Below the pieces are notes generated by a model that was not told where the DNA came from, did no database searches, and saw only the letters and a list, made by a program, of their open reading frames with translations. Both the position numbers and the translations under genes were made by a program. Below are positions 49,801 to 57,570 of a stretch of DNA of 64,000 bases, one piece after another. Source of the DNA: Apus apus (Eukaryota > Chordata > Aves > Apodiformes > Apodidae); the NCBI RefSeq assembly GCF_020740795.1, contig NC_067299.1, positions 7,982,001 through 8,046,000 on the forward strand. The letters run 5' to 3'. Positions within the stretch are counted from its first letter, which is position 1; each line of letters begins with the position of its first letter.

Positions 49801-52107
49801 ATCAATCCAGCTGTATCAGTGAGGAGAATGCCTGGGTTCAGCAGAGAGGCACACACAAAGCAACTCCTTTTCTGAGCCCAGAGCACAGGTATAGAATTAA
49901 CAGATGGCTAGATGAGAAAGTAAAAGCAGTGCTTGTTAAAGCTTTCTGGCAGCTAGACTATCATCTCAGGAACTGGCAGAAGTTTATGTTCCATATCAAA
50001 GATTTTAAGAGGACTTCAGAACAGGCTACTGTCATTTTCTTATAGGAGAAAGCACAAAAGTACTCAAGAGCCACTAGACAGCTGGATCCAAAGAGATAAG
50101 TAGGGAGACAACAAGCAATGGGGTGAGAGATAGCATGTACCAAAACTAGAGGGAGGCTACAGTGAAACCCACTACAGTGCCCATCCCACCCCTCAGGAGC
50201 AGTCACAAAAGCAACATGCTTTTATTTACTCATGAAGCTGCCACAATTGAAGGAGTTCAGAAAAATACAGCACTTCCTTACCCCTGTCAAGTCAGGTCTT
50301 TCTTCCACTGCTCTGACCCTTGTCTCCCCAAGGCTGTGCAAATTACTGCTTTCTCCTTCCTCCTCATTTTTGTACACTTACCATCTTTACCCCAACAACC
50401 ATCCCAAAGCACCACACCATGCTTCCTGCTGCTCTAGACTCAAGCATTAATCCAACAAGTTTTCCCCATGCCTGCACTTAACTTAGCTGGTATCCACCAG
50501 TATTGGTAGTACAGAACTCTTACAGAGATTAACAAAGCAAGCTCAGCTCTTGTCTTTATAAACTGTCCAATAAATATGCAGATAGTAATTGCAATAAATA
50601 TACTTTAGGGCTCCTGCACACAGAAGAAAAAGTCCTCCACTTCTGAGCTCATAGTTTGACAAGCCCCATTCCTTAATAAGCCTTCATTTCTCAGCTGACT
50701 CTCCAGTAGTATCAGTTCTTAAGCAGAAAAGTGTTGCTGCAGATAGGAACTTGGTTTGAAAGGAACAATGGGCCTCTCCACCCAGGAATCATAGGGGATT
50801 GAGCAGGAAGAGCTACAACTCCAGCTTCTTACTCCTGTTCATGCATGATCACTCATTGGTATGTGCTTTCTTTAGCCAAAAGATGAGATAATTACTTGAA
50901 TTAGGGAAGAATCTTTGAGGATTACAGACGTCTGAAACTGAACTTGCAATTCTGCAGAGCAGGACCCTAAACCAGAGCCTCAGATCCCTGAGGGCCTCAG
51001 TGGGGAAAGTTTCACCACCTGAAGACATTTTTTAACATCTAATGCTCACCAGGACTGGGTCAACAAGGTTCAAAAGCAAACCAAAGAGGCTGCTCAGCTG
51101 AATACGAAACAGTGGTATTTTAGCACACAGTTAGGAAATGCTCTGAGGATTTATTAAACCAGTCTGACTGCAGCATCCTCTTGGCTGATGCATGCCAGAG
51201 CAGTATCTGCTACATCCTAGCTCATCTTCCACAAGTGGTTTTAAAATTCCACCGTCTGAGAGTTACATTTCAGGAGCTGAAGGCTGTGCTTTGAATACTG
51301 GAAGTTAGAGCCTTCGTTTCCTTTGTAACTTGGGGCATTTTAGCCCAGTTTGCCGACTCAGTTTCCTCCAGGGAGCAAAAGAGGAAGCTTCTGTCTTGCA
51401 GTAAGGAGCAGGACTGTAAAGATCCAAGGGTTGTTGGTTTGTTTTTTTTTTTTTTTTTCAAATCCCATTACCTCAGTTAAATCACATTGGATACGGTGAA
51501 ACGGATAGCCTCCAGGCAAAGCAAAAGCAGTGCAGGAGTTCTGCAGATCTCTTCAAGAGCCCGAATTTGACAAAAGGACTCCCAGCAGCAAGTGACCGGG
51601 AGGCTGCAACCTCTCTCTCCGCCTTAATTCCAAGGAAAAGCCGCGGCCCGCAGGGATTCCCGACGGCCCAGGCCGGGCTCTGCTCAGCCCGGCAGCCCCG
51701 GGACCGGCGGCATCACCCGCGGGGCTCCCGCCTCGCCGGCCAAACGCGGGGAGAGGGCCGGCGGGATGTCCCGGCGGGCACCCCACACCACCCACAGCAG
51801 CCCGGAGCCACAGCCGCCCCCAAAAAACTCCCCTCCCAAGGGCGTGAAAGGCGCCCGGTGCCAGGCCCGGCCTGCCCCGGGGGTGTCAGCCCACGGTCCC
51901 GGGCAGGGCACAGCCCCCCCCCCCGCGCCATTTCACGTTCACCTGGCGGACGGCCTGCCCCACCCGCGCCGAGCCAGCCCCACAGAGCGCAGCAGCAGGT
52001 GCCCCACGGCGGGGAGGGGGGGGGGCTGCCCCGGGGCCCCCTCACACCGGAGCCGCCTCAGCCCGCGGCGGCCCCGCCCGGCGCTTCCCCCCCTCACCTT
52101 CCGCCAT
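22713..52107 (-). CDS. ANKFY1: ANKFY1 (Rabankyrin-5), complete, 25 coding exons
   Basis: Rab5 effector on early endosomes and macropinosomes; its FYVE finger binds PI3P, and it links to EHD1 and retromer. The 25 exons listed separately join in frame to 3,504 nt, giving 1,167 residues (human 1,169). Order: N-terminal coiled coil (about 4-50); BTB domain (about 67-135), starting DLKIKVGDKHISAHKFVLAA; a long ankyrin array (about 215-1090) with repeated TPLHLA-type motifs; NPFED at 421-425, the EHD1-binding motif at the same position as human; FYVE at about 1098-1160 with WCDG, RKHHCR (1120-1125) and eight zinc cysteines (1108, 1111, 1124, 1127, 1132, 1135, 1154, 1157). The start is ATGGCGGAAG in the CpG island. 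All introns are GT-AG. It is tail to tail with CYB5D2 and codirectional with UBE2G1. Confidence 0.98.
23573..23663 (-). CDS. ANKFY1: ANKFY1 coding exon 24 (FYVE, first half)
   Basis: Residues 1094-1124: LTKEPPWCDGSNCYECTAKF, then GVTTRKHHC. It carries the WxxD motif, the first zinc Cys pair and most of the basic PI3P-binding motif. The donor is CACTG|GTAATG. Confidence 0.96.
24097..24432 (-). mobile_element. CR1 LINE fragment F
   Basis: Antisense CR1 3' end in ANKFY1 intron 23, about 60 bases downstream of the exon 23 donor. It has the ATCATAGAATCACAGAACAG tail and the GGGCAGGGACACCTCCCACC block. Confidence 0.93.
24492..24638 (-). CDS. ANKFY1: ANKFY1 coding exon 23
   Basis: Residues 1045-1094: VLLLAYMKGNANLCRAIVRA, then NNNQGVNIFNYQVATKQLLF; nearly identical to human. 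The donor is CTGG|GTAAGT. Confidence 0.96.
24843..24967 (-). CDS. ANKFY1: ANKFY1 coding exon 22
   Basis: Residues 1003-1045: RGQSPMHILGQYGKDNAAAI, then LFLECMPEYPLDKPDAEGNT. The donor is ACAG|GTGAGA. Confidence 0.95.
25299..25389 (-). CDS. ANKFY1: ANKFY1 coding exon 21 (ankyrin)
   Basis: Residues 973-1003: ALHLAVMHGRLNNIRVLLTE, then CNVDAEAFNI. The donor is ATTAG|GTAATT. Confidence 0.95.
25657..25804 (-). CDS. ANKFY1: ANKFY1 coding exon 20 (ankyrin)
   Basis: Residues 924-973: LLAGAQVNELTKHRQTALHL, then LENGVDFAAVDENGNN. The donor is AATG|GTAAAC. Confidence 0.95.
25969..26190 (-). mobile_element. CR1 LINE fragment G
   Basis: Antisense CR1 in ANKFY1 intron 19. It starts at TTCAGTTGGAAGGGACCTTA without the terminal tail and ends near CACGTCTCACCTCAATC. 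Confidence 0.9.
26364..26540 (-). CDS. ANKFY1: ANKFY1 coding exon 19 (ankyrin)
   Basis: Residues 865-923: VDNKGRNFLHVAVQNSDIES, then LTPLHLAVQAGSEIIVRNL. A symmetrical 177-nt exon ending CTG|GTCAGT. Confidence 0.96.
27610..27810 (-). CDS. ANKFY1: ANKFY1 coding exon 18 (ankyrin)
   Basis: Residues 798-864: DAEGRTPIHVAISNQH, HPDIKLNVRDRQGMTPFACA and NNKAAEAILKREPGAAEQ. A symmetrical 201-nt exon. Confidence 0.96.
27911..28163 (+). mobile_element. CR1 LINE fragment H
   Basis: CR1 in plus orientation (antisense to ANKFY1) in intron 17, ending in the typical CATTCTATGATTTTATGAT tail. Confidence 0.93.
28555..28711 (-). CDS. ANKFY1: ANKFY1 coding exon 17 (ankyrin)
   Basis: Residues 745-797: SGCDVNSPRKPGPNGEGEEE, then DGQTPLHLAACWGLEEVVQC and FGANVNAQ. 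The acidic insertion is shared with human. Confidence 0.96.
29033..29151 (-). CDS. ANKFY1: ANKFY1 coding exon 16 (ankyrin)
   Basis: Residues 706-745: VRHGCDSTCWGSGPSGCLQT, then LLHRAIDENSEQIACFLIR. The donor is CGCAG|GTCAGA. Confidence 0.95.
30385..30553 (-). CDS. ANKFY1: ANKFY1 coding exon 15 (ankyrin)
   Basis: Residues 649-705: TQDGETALQLAIKNQLPLVV, then GADMSVPDEKGNPPLWLALE. Ends in phase 0 at CTG|GTAAGA. Confidence 0.96.
31496..31649 (-). CDS. ANKFY1: ANKFY1 coding exon 14 (ankyrin)
   Basis: Residues 598-649: MHTIAAQLLGSGASINDTMS, then DGQTLLHMAIQRQDSKSALF. The donor is GTCAG|GTAAGA. Confidence 0.96.
32842..32940 (-). CDS. ANKFY1: ANKFY1 coding exon 13 (ankyrin)
   Basis: Residues 565-598: ANALHATNNLQIIPDFSLKD, then QTVLGLALWTG; essentially identical to human. 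The donor is ACAG|GTATGT. Confidence 0.96.
33902..34124 (-). CDS. ANKFY1: ANKFY1 coding exon 12 (ankyrin)
   Basis: Residues 491-565: GETPLHTACRHGLANLTAEL, GANPNIQT and QTPLHMAIAHNHPDVVSVIL. Separated from exon 11 by a 417-base intron. The donor is AAAG|GTAAAG. Confidence 0.96.
34542..34639 (-). CDS. ANKFY1: ANKFY1 coding exon 11 (ankyrin)
   Basis: Residues 458-490: GNCLLQRAAGAGNEAASLFL, then GAKVNHQNKW. The acceptor is CCTTTAG|GAA and the donor TGG|GTAAAA. Confidence 0.95.
35066..35265 (-). CDS. ANKFY1: ANKFY1 coding exon 10 (ankyrin, NPFED motif)
   Basis: Residues 391-458: LELKDHEGSTALWLAVQYIT, SVNPFEDAPVVNGTSFDENS and RLIQRGSNTDAPDT. NPFED at 421-425 is the known EHD1-binding site of Rabankyrin-5. 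Confidence 0.96.
35966..36034 (-). CDS. ANKFY1: ANKFY1 coding exon 9 (ankyrin)
   Basis: Residues 368-391: TPLHVSIVVRNEPVFSQLLQ. The shortest internal exon (69 nt). The donor AAACA|GTAAGT has A as its last exon base; the phase requires it. Confidence 0.94.
36746..36950 (-). CDS. ANKFY1: ANKFY1 coding exon 8 (ankyrin)
   Basis: Residues 300-368: AANFLIKNGARVNAATLGD, QETPLHLVASYSPKKHSPDV and LLQAGANPNMQDNKG. The donor is GGAAG|GTAAAT. Confidence 0.96.
39043..39208 (-). CDS. ANKFY1: ANKFY1 coding exon 7 (ankyrin)
   Basis: Residues 245-300: LPGKLNELDHNGDLALDLAL and KRGWSLLHKAIQRG. The acceptor is GTTGTAG|CTT and the donor AGAG|GTAAGT. Confidence 0.95.
40115..40264 (-). CDS. ANKFY1: ANKFY1 coding exon 6
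   Basis: Residues 195-244: DDLRKEDFSSMSAQLLYKM, then EYPLHKAIKVEREDVVFLYL, the first ankyrin-like repeat. A symmetrical 150-nt exon. Confidence 0.96.
41341..41464 (-). CDS. ANKFY1: ANKFY1 coding exon 5
   Basis: Residues 153-194: CEKGVMSLVNVRNCIRFYQT to IIASHW, a BACK-like helical linker after the BTB domain. Ends in phase 0 at TGG|GTAAGT. Confidence 0.95.
42986..43121 (-). CDS. ANKFY1: ANKFY1 coding exon 4 (BTB)
   Basis: Residues 108-153: DADPEVTMAMLQWIYTDELE, then the LTELMKLANKFQLQLLRER helix ending the BTB domain. The donor is AAAG|GTGAGT. Confidence 0.96.
45454..45572 (-). CDS. ANKFY1: ANKFY1 coding exon 3 (BTB)
   Basis: Residues 68-108, first half of the BTB fold: SDLKIKVGDKHISAHKFVLA and WSLANLASAEELDLS. 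The acceptor is TTCTCAG|TGA and the donor TCAG|GTCAGT. Confidence 0.96.
46600..47050 (+). mobile_element. CR1 LINE fragment I
   Basis: Sense CR1 in ANKFY1 intron 2, covering a more 5' part of the element than the other copies. It shows TCTGGGCTCCTAATGACAAG, AGTGTGTCCAGAGAAGGGCA and TGCTCAGCCTGGAGAAAAGG. It lacks the usual 3' tail and looks older and more diverged. Confidence 0.88.
47158..47350 (-). CDS. ANKFY1: ANKFY1 coding exon 2 (coiled coil)
   Basis: Residues 4-68: EEVAKLEKHLMLLRQEYVKL and a further heptad-like helix, then FISRLLAIVAELYQQEQY. The acceptor is CTGCAG|AGG and the donor TACAG|GTAAGA. Confidence 0.96.
49655..49797 (+). mobile_element. CR1 LINE fragment J (short)
   Basis: The last 140 or so bases of a sense CR1 in ANKFY1 intron 1. 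It shows TCCCTGGAGGTGTTCAAGGC, GGTGTCCCTGCTCATGCAGG and the end CATTCTGTGATTCTATAAAC. Confidence 0.92.
52098..52107 (-). CDS. ANKFY1: ANKFY1 coding exon 1
   Basis: Only 10 coding bases, ATG GCG GAA G, then donor GTGAGG. They join exon 2 to give MAEEEVAKLEKH as in human. The ATG sits in CCAAGATGGCGG, a YY1-like motif. Confidence 0.93.
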
Positions 52108-52110
52108 CTT
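52099..52110 (-). promoter_or_regulatory. ANKFY1: YY1-like site overlapping the ANKFY1 start codon
   Basis: CCAAGATGGCGG on the minus strand matches the YY1 core AAGATGGCGGC at all but the last position. YY1 sites just downstream of the transcription start commonly include the ATG. Confidence 0.65.
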
Positions 52111-52127
52111 GGCTCCGGCGCCGCGGC

Positions 52128-52137
52128 TCTCGCGAGA
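52128..52137. promoter_or_regulatory. TCTCGCGAGA element, copy 1
   Basis: Perfect 10-base palindrome TCTCGCGAGA, 21 bases upstream of the ANKFY1 ATG. This sequence is a known CpG-island promoter element in vertebrates. Confidence 0.8.
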
Positions 52138-52170
52138 GCGCCGGGCTGGGCCGGTGGGGCGGGTGGCGGC

Positions 52171-52180
52171 TCTCGCGAGA
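52171..52180. promoter_or_regulatory. TCTCGCGAGA element, copy 2
   Basis: A second perfect TCTCGCGAGA, starting 43 bases from the first, about four helical turns away and so on the same face of the DNA. Confidence 0.8.
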
Positions 52181-52268
52181 TCTGGGCGGCGCTGCCCGCC
52201 TCGGGGCGGCTGCCGCGTCCCCTCAGCGGGCGCCCGCGGGCCGGGCGGGCTGCGCGGGGGCTGCTCCG

Positions 52269-52275
52269 CTTTATA
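52269..52275 (-). promoter_or_regulatory. ANKFY1: TATA-like box TATAAAG upstream of ANKFY1
   Basis: GGGTATAAAGCGG on the minus strand, about 165 bases upstream of the ATG. If used, transcription would start near 52245 and the TCTCGCGAGA pair would fall in the 5' UTR. A TATA box in a CpG island is uncommon, so this may be chance. Confidence 0.35.
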
Positions 52276-52689
52276 CCCGCTCCGCTCTGTGTCCGCTCCG
52301 TCTGCACCCGCGGCTCCTCCCGCCTCGGCCGGCAGCGCCTCCCGGCCGGGCAACCAGCCCCTCCCGGCCGGCAGCGCCTCACGCCTGCCCCGCCCGTCCC
52401 CCGAAACAAAAATTCGGAGCTTCCGAACCCCCTTGCTTTCTCACGCTCCGAAACCGAGACCCAATCACAGCAAACAAGCTGTTACTGAGCAGGCGTTCTT
52501 GATTGCAGCGCTGGGGATTCTCCGCCCGGAGCGCTGCGACCGGTTAAACACCAGCTCAGACCCCGAAGCCGCGCGTGGGTGTCAGTGAGTTCCCGCAGCG
52601 CTCCTGCGTCCTCACTTGGTTTTCTGGAATTGGCTATCTTCGTAATTAGGCGTGCCCCAGGGTCTCCTGGAGGGGGGTCTGTGTTGATT

Positions 52690-52935
52690 CTAGTCCTTTG
52701 TCCTCTCTCCCATCCTGGTCCTGTCTCCCGTCCTGGTCCTGTTCTGGTTCTCTCTCCCATCCTGGTCCTCTCTCCCATCCTGGTTCTCTCTCCCATCCTG
52801 GTCCCGTCCTGGTCCTCTCTCCCATCCTGGTCCTGTCCTGGTCCTCTCTCCCGTCCTGGTCCTCTCTCCCATCCTGTTCCTCTCTCCCGTCCTGGTCCTG
52901 TCTCCCCTCCTGGTCCTGTCTCCAGTCTCCTGCTG
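52690..52935 (+). repeat. 18-bp pyrimidine-rich minisatellite upstream of ANKFY1
   Basis: About a dozen imperfect copies of CCTCTCTCCCATCCTGGT, interspersed with a shorter CCTGTCCTGGT unit. The plus strand is strongly C/T and the minus strand G/A. It lies about 0.6 kb upstream of the ANKFY1 ATG and makes stop-poor false ORFs on both strands. Confidence 0.93.
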
Positions 52936-54331
52936 GTCGATTGCCCAGGTGGGTCAGAATCAACCCGAGTGCTGTCTGCAGGCACCACAGGTTCTTAGAA
53001 GACTTGATGTCATCACAACCTGCAGGATGCTTGGCATCATTGACTGACAGTTTCGTTTCAAAAGTAACCCTTAGTACAGCCAATTCATTCTTTTCGTACA
53101 TTTTTATTAGGCTATATTTCTATTGAATTTAATAACGAGTATCCTGTGACTATCACCCCTTGTTCCTCCCGGAGGCAGCCGCTGGTTTTAACCCCTCTGG
53201 GGTTTCTCCTCTCCTGCCCACCCCGCCGGGTGATCCCTGCTGGTGCCTGGTGTTGGCAGCGACACGGTCAGAGCTGGAAGGTTGGGAAATGCTGGAGAAA
53301 ACCGCCCAGCAGCCGGGGTTTGAGCCGCATGGAGAGGCTCTGGCTCCAGCCCTGCCCGAAAGCAGCAGGTGCCTCTCCCTGCAGCGCAGCCGGGCGCGGC
53401 CAGCACAGCGTGTCAGTCTGACGCGATCTTCAGCCACAGCTACTCCTTGTACCTGCCGTACTTCTCTTCCTACACACGCAGCTTTTGTTTCAGAGTCAAC
53501 TGGATCTGTGCCCGGTGGGTAGGAAGTGTGGTTTTCCATCCAGTGACCAGACCATTTTATTCAGCCCGGTGTACAACCCAACTGACCCTCGACTGTTCTC
53601 ATTGATCTTTCCTGCTCAGATTGAACAAAACACACCTACCAACAGCATTTCTGTTTGCTTTAAAGAGCTAACTTCAAATATTTGAACACATTATGCACAG
53701 TATTGTTTTACAGACGTCGTTTTTGCCTGACTTCACTATTAAATGAGCTCTGAGAAGCTGCTTTGCCTCACACCTGAAGTTTTCTGTGCCTGTTGGGTAC
53801 AACAGCAAAACCAGAACCTGTAGTTCTAGACATGCAGAAGTTGACCCTTCAGATTTTTCACAGCTCAGTGACAAATGTGTACAACTTTGCCACCATTTAA
53901 CTCACACCACAGCTTTCTGGGTGCCATTGATCAGCTCAGTAGCTGTGAGGAAACAGTTACTCCTGCCTGATCAGGTTTAATCTTAGTTGAATTTCTGAGC
54001 AACAAGAGAGATCAGATTTCAAACTTCTGCTGTGTTTTGCATCTGGGGAATCAGCAATCTCATCTTCTGTTGAGGATTTGCCTGGGCAGGAAGCTGTCTT
54101 ATTACAGCCTGTCTTTAAAAGCCAAGCACTTTCTGGTTTAGTTTGACACTGCTTCTGTAGACAGACAGAAATTGTGACTTGTGGTGCTCCTCTGTTTGCA
54201 TTGTGATAGCACTGTACAAAGAGCAGGGCACCAGATGGTACAGACACAATAAAAAGTCCCTCCCCACCACCATCAGCCTACCAAAAACACCAAAATACAC
54301 TTATAATCACTTCAGAATTAATGGTCGCCAT
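52936..54331. other. Spacer upstream of ANKFY1
   Basis: Holds a second GC-rich patch at about 53,160-53,500 with several CpGs, which could be a promoter-upstream transcript or an enhancer. No recognisable gene, CR1 or RNA gene. Confidence 0.5.
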
Positions 54332-57300
54332 TTATTGATTGTCTAGTTTCAATCAGCATTTTCTATGCATCACATCAGGAAAGGATTTTAGCACGACAGC
54401 TCAACAGCCCTTCTGATTTTTTTCCAAAGATGCATAAGAGGCAGCATAGAGAAATGGGGAGAAAAGCAACCTGGCTGGTCATATTAGTTTGGTATTTATT
54501 ACAACTCCATGCTTCTCTTTGCCTTTTCCCCCAGTGATGCAGTGTTACCTGGGCAGTAGACCAGCATGTGTTGGGGGAAAAAACAACAGAAAAACTCAGC
54601 TGTAATTACAAGCCTCCAGAGAACTAGGAAAATGTAATTAATTATCACAGACAACCTATATAAACCAAGCTAGGTACAGGTGAAACTGGGCACGAATGCT
54701 TGTTTATTTGACTGTTCAACAAGTATTCTAGTACTACTTGTATGTACTGCATCTCTTCAGTGGTTTTCTTATCTTGAGGCTAAGCAGAAATTTCTGGTTG
54801 GATCAGTTAACCCTCATAGCCAGATTCCTTTCACTTGGAGGGCAAGAACAAACAAAAAACCAACTGTGCTCACAGAAAAGCTACATAGGCCATTTCTGTG
54901 CCTGCCAGAAGCTTTCTACAACCTGGGCATTTGGCACCAGACCCTTAGTTGCCTCTTTCATTAATTAACTGGGCATTAGCCATACCTGCAGCTTGTAAAT
55001 CTTGACAGTATCTCACAGTAACACTCCTCCCTTTGGAACATGGGGGTCATGGGGAATCACAAACCAACTGGGTAAGTCAAACTGAAGTGGATTTATATTT
55101 TGAGTAATTTACAAAGAGGGGAACTGCTGTGGAGTTAACAGTTCTTCCCTACCACTGATGCAGGACTAGTATTTCCAGGCCTACTCCTTGAAGAACAAAC
55201 AAGCAGCTCTTCTGGAGAACAAATAAGAGAAACAAAGCTTTAAACTACTAAAGTTCATAGATGAGTCAGTTGTGAACTGCATCTGTTACTGAGGAAGACA
55301 AAACAGAGAACACTGCTGAACTTGCAAGCAGCACCAGTTACCTTGGAATTGCTGCCAGCTCCTTCAATACACTATGGAAGAGGAAGAGCAACTGATGGGG
55401 GAAGAAGACCACTGCTAGGTGTAGGAGGAGTAGCTTCTTACCAGTGTTTTGTTTATGGAGAGAAAGGCATCATGCCACTGAGATTCTGCAGTCTTGACCC
55501 CTAGGTAAGTGAAGAAGAGGAGCCAGCTGGTGGGCAAGAAACCCCCTCTCACACAGTTTTAGACAAGCAGTTGAAGAGGAACTAAAATCAGCCTGGGCAC
55601 TAATAACTCTGCAGTCCTGCACACATCTGCCTGCCTACATGAGCATGCAAGCCAGTGAAAAGTTATTTTAACTCATTAAAATAATTACTAAATATGTAAA
55701 TGTAACATATGTAAATATGTAAACTAAACACATCTATGTTTAGCTAAAACACCTGTAGGAGGAAACAACACTTTTACTTGTAAATCACCTTACAGTTATA
55801 AGGATTTGTGTGTTCCACGTGGCTGTATCACCACTAAGCTGCCCTCTCCTCCCACCCCAGCCCACCACTCCATACATGTCATATCTGCCTTTTAGCACAC
55901 ATGTTGCACAGCAACCTGAAACAAAGCATGACCAGCCAGCAAAGTGGTACTGAGGGCTTCTTACAAGATGATTCTTTAACACTGGAACTCTTGAGTTATT
56001 AGTGGGTTACTCTGTGCTGTTAAAAGCTGCATAAACCTGTACAGAGCAGAGAACAGTCAAGTAGTTCCAAGCTCCACTGTGAAGTTTCTTTGGTAGAAAA
56101 ATATTCCAGGTAGGCCTGGAAAACTCTTGTTATCAGATACTCCAAGATCAGTATTTGCTCACTGGAGGGCCAAAGATGGTTCCAATAGGAAGAAAGGTGT
56201 GTGCTTTGTTTGCTTTTTAATTACTTCAAGATTGAACACAGTATGTCAAATTCAACAAGTGTTTGCTGATTTTATGGTGTTGAAGATGTTCAGGTAAGTT
56301 GTGCTTTACTGCAGTTACCCTTCCTACTTAGATACTCAAGACAGCCAGTTTGACACATTATTATTGGAAAAAATTATATTTTGGAAGAACTCACTACAGA
56401 AGGTGACAGAATTCCAAAAATCAAATTACATGAAAATATACATCGCCATTTTCTTTGTACATTAGGTGAGGAGAACTCTGAAGTAGAAGGCAAAGAATAT
56501 GAAGGGCCACAGAGAGAGAGAGAGAAGGGAAAAGGAGGGAAACTATTTTTGATACCAAACCCAGAAGTTAGTAATTTGAAAGCCTACAGATGTGCATGCT
56601 TGAACTCAACCTTGAGAAAAAAAAAAACCAAGCCTCCCCCACACAGCCCCCACCCCACAAACAGGCAATGAAAAAAGGCAAAAAGAAAATCACCCATAAA
56701 AAAAGCAGCTCTTTCCTATCTTGGACTAACTGAGTCAACTTAACCTCCAAATGAAAGTGCTCAAGTCCCTTGGAAGTTAAAAATCCAACAGGCTGCTCGT
56801 GGGTGCTCCATGGCCAGTTTTATTGCTATACCCAATTCAAGAAGTATGTGCAATTGGGTTTAAAAAAGGGGTGGGAAGGAAAAAAAAAAAGCAAAAACAT
56901 CTTTGAGACTAAAAAGGTCATCATAAAAGAAGACACAAGTAATTGATAGCAAATCCTTTCAGGGTTTAATTAGGAAAATTTTAAGTTCTCATAGGGGAAA
57001 TAAAAGGGATCACATTTCCAAAAAAACCAAAAAAAAGATACTAAACTTTAATAAGCAAGAGATTTTAATTAAGCCTCAGTGGGTCAAAGGAAAATTAAAA
57101 TGGGGGGGAAGAAAAAAAAACTTGATGCTAATTGGTTTTAGTTTGACATGCTTCACAAGTTGTTGGTTGCTTGTAGTTTTGTTTTAAACTGATAGGAAAC
57201 AATGAATAGGGAGAGAAAAACCTGCTAAAATCTTTAGAATTTACACAATTCCATTCCTAACTACAGACAGGATTATTTGGTACGATGTTTATTTGTGGAT

Positions 57301-57570
57301 GTACATGAACAGTATATATATTATCCGGATCATGTTGTGCTATGTACACATCTTTACAATTCTTCCTGAAGGTTAAAGCAGTTCATTAGATTTCAAAATG
57401 TGTAATCATCTTGTGTTGGCACTTATTAGGCTCTTGTCAGCATTGATAACTGGCATGTTTTATTGCAGCCCAGTTCCAGCCAGTGTTTGCCAACTTGTTA
57501 CAACAGAAGTCCAGCAATAGGTGGGTAGAGTGCAGGAAAAAAACAGTGCCATGTTTCTCAATTGAAGACC
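54332..57570 (-). other. UBE2G1: Probable UBE2G1 3' UTR exon (end uncertain)
   Basis: A good minus-strand acceptor (TGATTTCTTTGTAG|GTC) at 57571 pairs with the donor after the UBE2G1 stop. Downstream the sequence is AT-rich, with no CR1 and no coding signal. Minus AATAAA hexamers occur near 57286, 56818-56823 and 54332-54337, so the true end is unknown. A Pumilio-type TGTACATA lies at 57348-57341. The human gene has a UTR of comparable length, as I recall. Confidence 0.42.

Larger units (their letters stand above)
22846..52097 (-). other. ANKFY1 introns 1-24
   Basis: Twenty-four GT-AG introns. The largest are intron 1 (47351-52097, 4.7 kb), intron 3 (43122-45453), intron 7 (36951-39042) and intron 2 (45573-47157). 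CR1 copies lie in introns 1, 2, 17, 19 and 23. T-rich runs occur near 46259-46272 and 51442-51458. Between about 28.2 and 46.6 kb the introns hold no repeat that I recognise. No intronic RNA gene was recognised. Confidence 0.8.
51600..52520. promoter_or_regulatory. ANKFY1 CpG island
   Basis: CpG-dense sequence around the ANKFY1 first exon, with AT-rich intron 1 on one side. Bounds were judged by eye. It contains the ATG, the TCTCGCGAGA pair and the TATA-like box. Confidence 0.82.

Noticed and set aside
51567-52502. 311-codon and 240-codon plus frames over the ANKFY1 CpG island
   Set aside because: GC-rich composition keeps frames open. The products are Pro/Arg/Ala-rich with no domain, and they overlap the ANKFY1 promoter and first exon in antisense.
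52482-53126. Repetitive Arg/Glu/Gly and Ser/Pro proteins from the upstream minisatellite
   Set aside because: Translations of an 18-bp tandem repeat, open in several frames on both strands. No initiation or splicing evidence.
53369-53605. 78-codon plus-strand frame rich in aromatic residues
   Set aside because: No homologue recognised, no splice partners and no conservation evidence. Treated as chance.
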